NCBI GenBank assembly: GCA_030770535.1
Contig: JASVEC010000058.1
Span: forward strand, 62,001 to 126,000
Source: Batkoa obscura
Taxonomy: Eukaryota > Entomophthoromycota > Entomophthoromycetes > Entomophthorales > Batkoaceae
Length of the DNA: 64,000 bases
Reading direction: 5' to 3'
The stretch's first letter is position 1. Every line of letters begins with the position of its first letter. The position numbers and the translations under genes were made by a program. The notes below the pieces were generated by a model. It made no database searches, had not been told where the DNA came from, and saw only the letters and a list, made by a program, of their open reading frames with translations. Shown here in pieces: positions 11,337 to 22,863 of this stretch.

Positions 11337-11689
11337 TTAAAATACACAAAATGAACTAGTCAATCTAGGATTGCAACAACAGATAGCCACTGCTATAATT
11401 ACCACTACTACCACCGCTATAATACCTCCTATAAGTGGCCAGTTCGTTTTACTTTTCCCTGCTTTGTCTTCCCTACGTACTAATTCATTCTGTTCTTTAT
11501 TTTGGTTCAAGTTGAAATCACTATTTAAATTCTCGTTAAAGAAACTCCTTGAAAACGAAGGGTTCACCATTAGAATTTGGTCCGGTATTAGAGCATTTTG
11601 ATCCCTTTTATCGTCTTTGTTTCTTTTGTTGGTACTGCACTCAGTGCAATACATAAACTTAAGATTAAAATTAGATTAATTATTTTCAT
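11337..11689 (-). CDS. Short single-pass membrane protein with signal peptide in another frame
   Basis: A 105-codon frame (from 11654) ends with a polar Asn-rich stretch, a strong transmembrane helix (WPLIGGIIAVVVVVIIAVAI) and a cysteine cluster (CCC). A better start is the ATG at 11689, which begins a typical signal peptide (MKIINLILILSLCIALSA). That frame is offset from the membrane frame and meets a stop after about 34 codons. A conventional 45-60 nt intron linking them is not obvious. Possible explanations are a very short intron, an assembly indel or decay. Together the parts would make a type I membrane protein. No family recognised. Confidence 0.4.
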
Positions 11690-11773
11690 TTGAATACAAG
11701 AATCAAATTTAAAAAATAAGTGTTCTTACTCTTTTTATTACTCCTTTTTCATCATTGCTTTATGGCTTATTTT

Positions 11774-11911
11774 TTATTTAAAGGGTTTTATAATAGCCAA
11801 TTGAATTTCAGTTACAGTCTTTTCTCTATTGATCACTTGTTCTATTTCTTCCCCTCCTTTTAGTTTGCGTAATTGATCTGTTTTTTTGAAGTGTTTAATC
11901 AAGTTGACCAT
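11774..11911 (-). CDS. Possible 45-codon small protein
   Basis: Complete frame MVNLIKHFKKTDQLRKLKGG to IIKPFK, highly charged and with a more varied residue mix than the random AT-rich ORFs nearby. It lies just upstream of the membrane protein gene on the same strand. No family recognised; it may be an exon of something larger or chance. Confidence 0.25.
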   Translation of the reverse strand: MVNLIKHFKKTDQLRKLKGGEEIEQVINREKTVTEIQLAIIKPFK

Positions 11912-13271
11912 TTATTTAGTAAAAAATTGACTTTGATTAGTAAATTCTAAAAGTGCATAAGCTCTACTGCATAAATTTTAATTAAGTGATGCAACTTGAC
12001 AGGTTATGAAATTTTTAATATTTAGAGTTAAAATTTTAAGCTATAAATACACTAAAAATGTATTATTATACATATTTAAAATTAGAACTTATGTTTAAAA
12101 TTTTGGTTTGAAAGTTATTTCTAAATTTTACTCTTGTTTACTAGAATCTAATCAATCATCTATTTACCATCTCATTGTTTTTTAATGAATTTAAACTTAA
12201 TGAAAGCATTTAATTATTAATATTAATAACAGAAATAGCTAAAGCATATTTTATTTAGTACAATCATTTTAGATCGCCTTTTTTAGTTTTATATGTATTT
12301 TTATAATATCATACATCTTTAAGTTGACATGACAACTGCTATATTAATGTGATTTAAAAGTAACTCTTAAAAAAATACAGTCATGTCAAATCCATTTCTG
12401 CCAGATATCTGTGTCAAAAGATTAAAACCAATTTTGACACATTAAATCTAAAATTTTAGTTATCACATACTCTGGGCTCTTTCTAACACAACCTATATGT
12501 TTAATAAGTATATCCATTTATTAAAGCTAGCCTATTTAGATATATGTCTTAATAGCTTAATAATGTATAATATCAGAATTTTGTTTCATTACAACTTTCA
12601 ATTCTGGTATAAAATTACTATAATATAGAAATATTTTTCAAACTAATTTTAGACTAATTTCAAACAGCTCTAAATGCAAAATACTTATAAGCTATTGGTG
12701 AATAACAAATCAATTGTTAGTGAAATTATTTATTGCAATAACCATCTCAGCATTAACTAAATTTGTAGTTGCTATAATGAGTCTGAATAATATGTGGGGC
12801 TGCCAGGCTTATAGTGATAATGTATATAAAATTTAATAGTAGAGTGAGCTATAATCCATTATTTAATAAACCTCTGGTATGTAATCTTAGTGACACATTA
12901 CTTGATTGTACAGTTAGGTAATCCGTACAATGATTAAAGGTGTTATTTTATTACGATATTATATTGCAAAACACCGTTATTGCTTAATCTGATTTTCAAT
13001 AGATTTAGCCATTAATTTATAATGCAAAGTAACTTTTAGTGTCGTGCTTATTATCAATAATTAATTAAAAGATCTATTGGTAACAAAATAATAGAATAAA
13101 TTTATTAAATTTTATACTGGATCCCAAAATAATTGTATATAAGCTACTAAATTAGGATTCATAGATATATTGTAAAGAATAGTAATAACTAAAGAATATT
13201 ATAAATAAAACATTAAAATAAAGTCAATTTAACTTTTTCGTCAAATTTTTATAATCATCAAATAAAAGATA
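11912..13271. other. Long AT-rich spacer, no gene seen
   Basis: About 1.35 kb with no supported ORF, tRNA or MITE copy. GC-richer patches (about 12480-12500 and 12890-12950) have no recognisable RNA signature. Confidence 0.4.
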
Positions 13272-14132
13272 ATGAGTAAACTAAAGCAACTATTAAACAT
13301 TGATGAATTTCAACCTGAGCGTAGTTTCGAGTCTAATTTAATATCAGTAAGTTCACTGCTTGTGGTGCGGGGGATAATGTCCTTATTTCAACTAATAGTA
13401 TTAATTTTAATGATCGTAAACAACTACGATAATCCTTTAACCTTTGGTATGTTTCTAACTAATTTTGGGTTCTATGGCCTTACTATTTATCTATGGGTAT
13501 AACAAATTTAATTTATTAACACCCCTTTTATTAACTTTCTAATTAGTGGTCTTTATACCTAAGCATATGTGCTGTTTTGAATCCAAAAACTTACATTCCC
13601 TTCATATATCATTCATCTGTATTCCATTTCATTTATCAGTTATTTTATGAATCTATGTTAATCTACCATTTCATTATCTCTGTCATCTATTGGAGCTTAT
13701 TAGCCAGTGAGGATCTCCCTACATTATCAGCTTTACTTCTATTTTTGACCATTGCTAGACATTTATTTAATTTCATCTTCATGTTCATAGAACTGCTTCT
13801 AAGTCGTAATCTCATCTACCTCTCCCACTATCCTATACTTCTATCATTTGGCTTATTATACATTTGCTTGGCCATCCTCGTCCATCATTTGTAAGTTCAA
13901 CTTATATCTAAACCATGTTTTTTTATTTAATTTTAATTTCTTGTTTAGGCACGGGATTTGGGCCTATTCTTTCTTAGATTATAATGAAAATCCACTTCGA
14001 TTCGGAATCGTCCTTGGTGGTATCTTTATTTTTAGCTTACTATATTATATAGGTTTATATTATCTACATAAGCTGAGGGATCATTTATTTGCTAATAGAT
14101 ATCGTAGAATTGTTCCAGAAAGTGTGGTATAA
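13272..14132 (+). CDS. AIG1/ADTRP-like (FAHFA hydrolase family) membrane protein
   Basis: Three exons, 13272-13496, 13547-13890 and 13949-14132, give 250 codons plus stop with all junctions in frame. Six hydrophobic segments span the length. The layout matches AIG1/ADTRP/FAR-17a proteins, which are threonine hydrolases of fatty-acid esters of hydroxy fatty acids in the ER or plasma membrane. FLTNFGFYGL aligns with the segment holding the nucleophilic Thr, ARHLFNFIFMFIEL with the segment holding the essential His, and HHLHGIWAYSFLD with the family's G-W-Y-P-F-L motif. This rests on remembered consensus, so the enzyme role is an inference. An alternative is an unrelated six-pass fungal protein. 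Confidence 0.6.
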
Positions 14133-14627
14133 TCATTAAGTTTGAATGAATTAATGTTATCAAAAATAGAGTCAAGTTTATAATAAAAATAGTTAATATA
14201 TTTATTTACAAATAGAGTAATTGTAAGTTATAGAATATAGTAAGAATTAAATAGCGCTTAAATGGTTCTTATTATATTTATTATATTTAGCTACTCAATT
14301 TAAAGATATTATTTTTAATTAAATAATGTATAACTTTTTAGCTTTTATCAAACCAAATAAGATAAACTATCAAAATCCTTTAAATAAGATATTTAATAGA
14401 AATATACTCTTTTACTTTAAAAATTCCTTGCACGAAACAGTAAAAGTAGTACATTCAGACGTAAAACTGCCAATAAATACATAAAGTATATTTAAATTCA
14501 AAGTAAAACAACATTAAAAATCAAATATTATGAAGACTACATAGCCAAGTTTATTAAGTTCTTTAGTTTCGATCTGTCTTTTATTATTGAACTTAACGAA
14601 AAAGGGTATAGTATCTATATATTACAT
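14133..14627. other. Intergenic between convergent genes, no gene seen
   Basis: AT-rich 3' flank of two convergent genes. A single AATAGCGCTTAAA at about 14250 resembles the MITE core, but no ends are present. Confidence 0.35.
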
Positions 14628-15816
14628 CTAATCCTTTTTCGTATGAAACTTTTCTGCTAATTTACGTAACATATCCATGGTAGCTTCTTCTTTAGCTTGA
14701 TAAGAAGCTACTCTTTGTTTTAATTGTTCTGCTTTTTCTTTTTCAATCTGTTGTCGACGAGTATTCCTTTGATATTCTCGGCTTTTTTGCTTTGCTAGCC
14801 TAAAATAGAGCATACATTAGTTTCATTAATCAATTAATAATGTTTTAATTTACGTAGAATAAAAGTCATCCCCTCCCATTAATTCTTTGTCGTCTAATAC
14901 AACATCTGGTGAATTTTCTCTCTTTGTGTATGCTGCTTTCATTCGTTTTTTTTCGATCATTGCTTCTCTATTTGTAAAGAATTATTTATATATTATTATC
15001 CCTGTACTTTTGAATAATCCTACCTTCCAGTAGCTTTAGGTACTAATTCTTCCAATAAAACCTCTTTATCTTTACGTAATCTTTTGTTTTCTCTCTTCTT
15101 TCTATCTCTTCCAGCTGCATTCAATTCTTCTTCCTCTAGTACTATTTTTCTATTAGTGCCATTATATATGATTAAGATGTTCACATTTACTTGCGTCGGT
15201 TCGATTTTTGATTGAAAAATCTGATGGCATAGTTGGACCTAATACATGAATAAAGTGGAAATTTATTATTAGCTATAATCTACCTTGGACCCTTCTCTTT
15301 TTATCCATATTCAATTGCCTTGCTTTATGTTTATTGGTATCTGTGTCCACTATATCTCTTATTCTATCTAACTCACTTCCATCCTAATAGCTTAGTTTAG
15401 TATTTAATTTACTGATTCCAATTGGCAATTACGATTTTATTTGCAAACTTCCATTTAAAACTAGTATTATCCTCCTTAGCAAATTGAGTACTATTAACTC
15501 CATCATAAAATTTATCTGTTCAATTATTATATATATCAATAACCCATGAGAAGTTTAAATACCTTCTAATACACCAGAATTCCATTTTTTAACAAATTTT
15601 TTAAAGTATTTTTTTTGATCTTCATTATTCATCTCCATAAAATACTTTCCTTTATTTTCTAATAGCCATAAGCGAAACTCGCTGTTTTTACGGTAATAGT
15701 CATCCTCATCTATCTCTATGTTTCTACTCTGTTAGCTATTTTATCAAACTGGGCTACTAACTTAAATTACCGATGACATCTTCTCTGATTTCTGAATACT
15801 TAGACTTGTTTTTCAT
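14628..15816 (-). CDS. SCI1-like nuclear protein, conserved in fungi and plants
   Basis: Eight or so exons on the minus strand, starting MKNKSKYSEIREDV at 15816. Exon 2 encodes DDYYRKNSEFRLWLLENKGK and KKYFKKFVKKWNSGVLEDKFYDG, the hallmark of proteins related to plant Style Cell-cycle Inhibitor 1: a conserved N-terminal helical domain, then SFKWKFANKI. Later exons give TMPSDFSIKNRTD, a charged coiled-coil (LEEEELNAAGRDRKKRENKR), LVPKATGREAMIEKKR, MGGDDFYSTLAKQKSREY and the conserved end EEATMDMLRKLAEKFH. The protein is strongly basic/acidic, consistent with a nuclear, RNA-linked factor. Its molecular role is unknown; assignment is by remembered motif order. Confidence 0.65.
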
Positions 15817-17063
15817 AGTTTCTGAAAAATTGAGTTTTGATTTTTATTATGACAAATTTCAAGTACATCTTTTTAACATTGTACATATTTTTAAATTAAT
15901 TGGGTGGATATTTTGCAAGTTTTGCAGTTTTGGTTAAATCAGCAATGAGTTTTTGATCCTAAGTTGTACTTGATCTTATATAAAATTTTACAAAAAATTT
16001 CAGATTCAAATTTTATTGCTACAGAAAGCTTGCAATTTAAGCATTTTATATTTTAGTTATTTTTACTTTATTGCAACATATCAAACAGTGTTTATTTATA
16101 AAGCAGAAACAAAATTGTTTTACAATTATGCGAAAAAAAATTAAAAAAATAAAAATGAAAAATTTTTAACCCCCAACCAATCAAAACTAGAAAAAAAAAT
16201 TAAATTTGTAAACTTTTATTGATAAATCCTAAGTCATCCTAAAAAGAGAAATAAGTAAAGTGCACGTAGATTATGACTAGATGATATTAATATAAATCAG
16301 AAAAATAGACAATCAACAAGTCTTCTAACCAGGAGAGTTTGTACGCTCTCCCTTAATGGAAAGAATTTCTTCTGTCCGCCCGTCTGCTTTTATCATCATT
16401 TGGAAATAGAAAAATGATGTAAAAAAATACTTACATAAAAACTGAAAAACTTTGGGGAAGTTAAAACCGAATCTATACAAAAATAAAGATTAATACCAGT
16501 GATTAGAAATGTTTAAAAACAAAATTGATTTCAGTAAAGATTGACTCCTCAATTAATATTTAGGCGTTGGATTGTTCATTTGTTTATGTTTTGTTCATCA
16601 CGTAAAAATTAAATAATATAAAAAAATACTTACAAATAAAAAATACAAAAAATACACAAATGTAACAGAGCTACTATCAAACAGCCGACATTGATGGTCA
16701 AGGGTGTTAGCGAAACAAAGTTAGGACATAGCCTTTATTCTGCTTCCATTGACAAAAAAAGATAAAAGGATGAGCGCCTTAACCAACAAAAAACTTATCG
16801 ATTAAAGCTCCAAATACCTTTTCTTGTCGTACCTTAACAGTTAAATCATTGACGGTTTAGCTAAATTGGGCATAGGAAGGAGTAAATACTGACGGTATGC
16901 TTGTTTCTTTTTTATACTCATTTTCTCGGGATTTTGGACTTCAATTATGGGATACAAACTGTCGGGTTTTATTGGTTAATGAGCTCTAAAATGAGTTGCT
17001 ATAAAAGGATATAATGAAAGCAGGCATTTAAATTGCTTAAATAGAAATTAGGACACTAGCCAC
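15817..17063. other. Spacer with GC-richer patch, unassigned
   Basis: The stretch 16320-16400 and 16660-17000 is visibly less AT-rich than other spacers. It holds a small inverted repeat (GGAGAG at ~16332 with CTCTCC at ~16346) and a minus-strand ATG at 16921 opening MSIKKKQAYRQYLLLPM. After a frame change the same strand reads VNDLTVKVRQEKVFGALID. It could be a small spliced gene or a structured RNA gene; I could not decide and name no product. Confidence 0.3.
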
Positions 17064-18983
17064 ATGGATGATTATAAGGAACTTGTCAAACAGATCAAAG
17101 TAATAGTCTGAGCATAGTTAACTATCAAAAGTACTAATAAACTATATAGTCCACAGTCAAAACCAATAATAAAAAGACTATCTTAGTGGATCGGTTGAAC
17201 TCAATTTATGTTGATGCTTTATTCATAAGAGATATTTATACTAACTTTTTATTATCCCGGTTTCCAATACTTGGTATTATAAGATAGTTGTTATAATTGT
17301 AATAGTTATTAACTACTCCTAGCTAATGAAAGATGCGGTAATTGGTACATCCCAAGTGATATTGTAGAATAGTTTCTTATTGAGTATACCTATTTACTAA
17401 GCTATTTGTTTATTAAGAGATATAATGATAGTGTCTATTTTAAGTCCACAGATGGACATATTGGAAAGTGGGATTTTTCATTAAAAAGGCTTAACTTGAA
17501 TCTATTAAGTATTGTAAACCAGTATAAAGGGTAAAGGTTTAATAGTTGTTTAGTAATTTGAATTATAGTAAGTTTTTTTAGAGCTGTGATAGTGGACTCT
17601 ACACAGAAGGGGAAGTCTTATCCAGACTCTTTCTCAAGAACCATTCCGGTCTACTGTGCGGTTATTAACTTAGCTATTTATAATTATCTAATAGAAAATA
17701 ACAAGGATAACATATATCAGGATAAACTTAAACTATGGGATAAGGAATTTTATGCCCCGCATACAGTTGTTTCTAAAAATGAAAGGGAATCGATATTAAA
17801 TAAGTTACCTGAGTTGTATTCCAAACTAACAGTAACTCAGTTTTTATTTTTCAAAAGCTTTATAATAACAAACTTAGAACAGTAGTGTTGATATAGCTAA
17901 AATAAATGGGTTGATTGAACTACCATTGAGGCCGGTTTATATAACAATGAATTCAAATTTAATTGACTTTAATCAAAATAATCAGTTTTTGCATGATGTG
18001 CCCTTTTTGCCTTTGATCTTAATCACAGCCTCTAACCCAAATCGTGCAAACTTGAAGTTCCAAAATAAACATCAGATCGAGTTTAATTATATTCAAGGTG
18101 CTGGGGATGATGAGGAGAGTTGGGCTAAAGTATGTTTTACTTTATAATAGATAATAAATAATATTCATTTCGAGCTAGGGAATAAAATGGCAATCGTATT
18201 GGGAAAATGTAGATTCGATATTAAAATATAAAACGGATGATCAAATACTCAGTTTGTTTAAAACCGATAGTGAAGAATTGAGATTCAAGTCCATCAAAAA
18301 TCAAAATAATATGGATTTCATAGCAGATAGTAAAGTAGCTATCGGAAATTGGAAAAGTGGTAAGAGAGAAAATTAATTAGTTAAACTAAGTGAATAATAA
18401 TCTAAACTCGCAGGTGATCCTAATAACCCAGGGTTACGCCAAATTGATTTAGTCATCAATTGCTGCGACCAAGAATACACAGCCGAAAAATTTAATCAAA
18501 AATATCTTTTTTTAAATATTAAAGAAGGCAAAAAAGGAAAAGAAGAGTTATTTCAATCGATTGATAAAGTATTGAAGTATTTGCAGAACAATTCTGAACA
18601 TGTTAAGTCTATTTTATGCCATTGTATTCAAGGTAGTATAGTTCTTTACGTACTTTGTATTATAATTAATTAGTTGAAGGTAAGGATCGTTCGGTGGGCA
18701 TAGCACTAGCTATTTTGTTAAGGTTCATGGGGGAAGATGGTAAGAATAATATGATAGTATAAACATAATCCTAATACTATTAAACTAGGCAAATTAAATT
18801 TTCAGTTAAAACAAAGAACAGTTGACAAACAAGAAATGAAAAATTTGATTATTCATTTATTAAATTATCGACCAAACGTAACTCTATTTTATTCTTATTT
18901 AACTTATTACTCATAATTTAAACCAGATTATGCCAACCAGATCGACAATTAAAAAAGTGATTGCGTATTTTAATGATAATTAA
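17064..18983 (+). CDS. RIT1: Initiator tRNA phosphoribosyl transferase Rit1
   Basis: Adds 2'-O-ribosyl phosphate at A64 of initiator tRNA-Met, which keeps it out of elongation (fungi and plants). Starts MDDYKELVKQIK. Short introns separate RLNSIYVDALF, LANERCGNWYIP, YFKSTDGHIGKWDFSLKRLN, AVIVDSTQKGKSYPDSFSRT with IPVYCAVIN, LPLRPVYIT, YIQGAGDDEESWAKGIKWQSYW, HCIQVEGKDRSVGIALAILL and the C-terminal RPNIMPTRSTIKKVIAYF, all in family order. Both lobes are complete. One oddity: near 17875-17885 the frame changes by +1 (LEQ/stop against NSSVDIAKINGL) with no plausible 45-60 nt intron, so either the assembly has a one-base error, the gene is newly broken, or a frameshift is used. The 3' end converges on eIF2D with only about 37 bp between stops. 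Confidence 0.88.
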
Positions 18984-19020
18984 ACATTAAATACACATAT
19001 ATCATTCCCATTACTGTTAC

Positions 19021-21421
19021 TTATTTTTTCTTCTTTTTAAGTTCTTCAATGTGAATAAATTCATCGCTTATACCTAACTGATTAAAATAATCTTTAAGAA
19101 TGCTTTGTTGTGGTCCTTGTATCAATAGCTCTTTTAATACCATCTTTTTCTTAGTTGGTAATATATTTGCTATAGTGAAAATAATAATATTAACATGTTA
19201 TTAATTAATCAAAACATTTTACCTGATACTGAAGAAGCACATAAATTTGTAAATTTTTTAATCAAATCATCTGCATCCAATTCGAAAAATTCAAAATTGG
19301 TAAGTAAAGTCACTACTTTATTGCCACATCGTTTTTGTAATTTTATATTAATAGTGGTTGGTTTACCTTTTCTATAATAATTGTTAGTATTAGCATTATA
19401 ATCAATTATAGTGTAATTGAACTTACTCTATTTTTGCTTCTCTATTTGCTAATTTTAATGAATAATAATTATCCATCTTGCCTATTATCCTAATTTGGTA
19501 TTAATAACTTTATTAAATGCTAATGCTAAAACTTACTTTTCAATGATATCTTCTTTAACTAAGCAATAGCTTTCATTTTCATTTAATTTAAGATTCACTT
19601 TCAAGTTATTATCTAATTTAACATATCTAATAAAATCTAATTAACGAAAAATTATTCGACAATAATTAGATTACCCTTTTCTATTTCTATCAAACAATTG
19701 ATTTGATTTAAAATATTTGATTAACTTTAATTCCACTTCGTTTCTTGTAACAAACACAACATCTTCATTTAATTTAAGTAATAAATTGGCGGTTGGATTT
19801 AATTTTAATAATTTGATACACTCAATTTTAGGTTGATCAGCACTGTCACTAGTTTCACCCACCTCTTTACTATTGCTGGTCATATTTACCTGTGTTTTGC
19901 CTTTTTTGAGCGGTGTGTAATTTTTAAACCTAGTCGATAAATGTCATTATAATTGTCACATTTTATCTATCATCACTTACTCTTCGTGGTCATAATTGAC
20001 GCTTTTAATCGTTAAATTGTTTTGTATTTCTTTTAATTGAATTATACGCTTTTTTTCTATAAATTTCATGAATTTTTGTAACTAACAATAAAAGCGTTAT
20101 TATATTATTGTGTCAGTTATATAAAGTAAAGCTTACTTTTTTAAATGAACTATGCTTCACTTCAACTGTGCTATCTTTCATCCTAGCACGTAATAAATAA
20201 TTGGAATAAAATGTAGAAATAGGAATCGGCAATAAATCTTTACTGACTTCTCGACTAAAATTAGTACTCATACTTTGAAATAGAGCATTCATTAACGATT
20301 GGTCAACTTCTATATATGATTTGATTTAAAATACAGTTTATTTACCATTATTTTTATTACCTTCGATGCTTAACTTATCTTCTTTATTTTTGTCTTCATC
20401 TTCTTCATCTTCTTTAATTTCACTGTTTTTTTTTTCATCTTCTTTAGTCTCGTCGCCTTTTTCTTCATTTTCTTTAGCTTCGTACTCCTTATCTCCATTC
20501 GCCTCTATTTCGTTATTCCTCTGATCTTCATTTAATTCTATTTGGTTCAATTTAAACAAAAATTAAATTAGTGATTTACTATAATAACAATTACTTTGAT
20601 CCTCGATCTTTTCTAAAGTATCGTCTTGTTGTGCAACGTTGTTATTAATCTCTGATGGTATAATTACATCTTGAGGTTCAATTTTACTACCTTGCTTCCT
20701 AGAACTCATTATCACTTATTCACAATTACATTAATAATTACTACCATAAATAATCATCAATGGTATGAACAATCTGTACAGCTACTCCCTTATCATCTTC
20801 TTTGATGTTTTTTGTATCCATTGTCAAGAGTCCAATCGCATAAGTGAATGCACTTAAAATAAATGCTATCTTTATAATTAATAATGCTATACTTACTTTG
20901 GATCATTATAAACACAGATTGATACTGGGCTATTTTTTGATGCTATAGGCAATCCTTCATCTGGGAAAAAGATCCCTGGTATCATCAATTCTATTTAGTC
21001 ATATTTAATTTTCTGATATTTGTTCTTTTGTTGATAGCTATACCTGCTCCACCGATTAATTTTTTTATTACAAATCCATTAGTATATATCTTTGGTAACA
21101 AATAGGGCAGTTTCCACGCCGTGTAAACTAAAGCCATTAAAACCCATTTTACAATACATATCAACTTATAAACTTACCAGTAGGTATTAGCAACTCGTCC
21201 ATTTTTATCCAACTGGGTTCATCATTAGAATAGTAAAAGAAGCCTTGTCTATCACTATAAGTAAAAAATCTAGTGGTTTTTAAATCTTTAGAAACAGTTG
21301 CTTCGATCTGCTGTTCACTCAATTCCACGTTATAAAACTTTTGGATTTCATTGATTATCTTCCTACGATCACTTGAACGTACTGATGATATTGCTTTAAT
21401 CTTGTGTTCTTTTTTAAACAT
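19021..21421 (-). CDS. TMA64: Translation factor eIF2D (Tma64/ligatin)
   Basis: eIF2D binds the 40S subunit and promotes tRNA/mRNA release or recycling. The N terminus MFKKEHKIKAISSVRSSDRR is the family signature. It is followed by the PUA-type domain (YTAWKLPYLLPKIYTNGFV, GAGIMIPGIF, DPKCTYAIG). Next comes a long lineage-specific acidic Lys/Glu linker (20340-20560). The winged-helix/SWIB region follows (SLMNALFQSM, DLLPIPISTFYSNYLL, HSSFKKLQKFMKF), and the SUI1 domain ends the protein (RKGKPTTINIKLQKRCGNKV, ELLIQGPQQSILKDYF, GISDEFIHIEELKKKK). About ten short introns. The start was chosen at 21421; a TTG four codons upstream is not used. Compared with yeast Tma64 the acidic linker looks long. 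Confidence 0.9.
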
Positions 21422-22863
21422 TGTACTTTCCAAAATAATTAAATAAAAACGTAACTCAACAAAAAATCACACTATTTAAACTTGTCTCATCTTTCCCACA
21501 ATCTCAAAATAACAAGTTTTTGTATGAATTTTTGCACAATGTATGCATAAACCTTTGATCAATGTTTGAGTAAAAGAAAGTGGATATAGTTTAATCTTGA
21601 GAAAGCTATCCTTTCAATAGGATAATATTTTTCGGTTAGACTTTCACTTTTTATTTTAGTCATAGAGCAATCGAGTGCTTCATTATATCTGCTGGTAACT
21701 TTTATTAGTAAGCGGACTGGTTCATGATATGGAGTATATTTTTATAATTTTAAAAGCCTAAAAACTTGAGAATTTAATTTATGATTTATAAGATTTATCT
21801 ACAGGGTTTGTTTTTTAATATTTTCTAAAAAAGACCTTGGAGTGATGATGCCTCTTCACTTTATGCACTTTTAGTAGTTTGAAATTTAAATTTCTCATAT
21901 CTCTAAAAAAAACAGTTCTTTTTAACTTGTAGCCGGAGTTCAAGTAGAATAAACATTTTATTTTCATTCGTTTAATAGCTTTATAATGTTTCGTTTGTTC
22001 TAATAATTTCATCTTTTGTATTCATCTGTTTGTTACAACAAAGTACTTAATATCTAAAATTTAGTTTTAAATGATACGTGAAATTATAGCTAAAGAAATG
22101 AATTTATTAAAAAGATCTTTTTCATAAAACCTGATTGTTGAAATAAAGAAATTTAAAAAAAGTTTGCTTTATGAAAAAGATGTTTAATACATCTCAATTT
22201 TCCTAAAAAATAATATGATAATAATGGAATTAATATATACCGTAACAATAAGCTTAACAATAAACCTCAACTTAAGCCATACTTTTCTCCACAGCCTTTG
22301 TTTTTATTAAAATAAAATCTTTATTTTTATTTTTAGCCACTGATTTTTAATTTAATTTGAGGTTTCAAACTCATAATTAAAAAAACAACTATAGCCACAA
22401 AAAAGAATCCGCTTTATTGATATATAATATTATAGTAACTATAACACCAAATAAAAAGTCAAACAAAACAAAGGAATTTAAATATTAAAAATATCGTTTT
22501 AACATACACCATAAATCAAACCTTGGCATTTGGACAATGGCTCATAAAAATTCTTATATTAAATTAATATTTTCAAAAACCTTCGATTTTAAAAATAGGA
22601 AAACAAGCCCCATCCAAAAACAGTCTTTTGCAACTTGTGATTTAACCATAATTTAGATGTTCCGAGAACACACCAATCATTTTTCCTAAAATTCTATTGT
22701 AATAGGCTTACCTCTCTTCTCAATGAAAAAACTCTAAACTAAATTCAGTTCATCACTGAATTGCATTCTAAATATTGCAACCAAATTATTATTAAGGCTG
22801 ATACTTAATTAATTAGTAAAAGTAACTTAAATATTTTTACTTAATTAAACAATTTAAAAAGCA
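21422..22863. other. Bidirectional promoter spacer, no gene seen
   Basis: Lies between the divergent eIF2D and EFR3 genes. A 65-codon, very basic minus-strand ORF (21815-22012) is present but has no recognisable motif and is not called. The remainder is AT-rich without features. Confidence 0.4.

Noticed and set aside
14240-14260. AATAGCGCTTAAA near the 3' end of the AIG1-like gene considered as a MITE copy
   Set aside because: Only the core resembles the family; neither end is present.
21815-22010. Very basic 65-codon minus-strand ORF considered as a small ribosomal protein
   Set aside because: No recognisable ribosomal signature, and length is within chance for this base composition.
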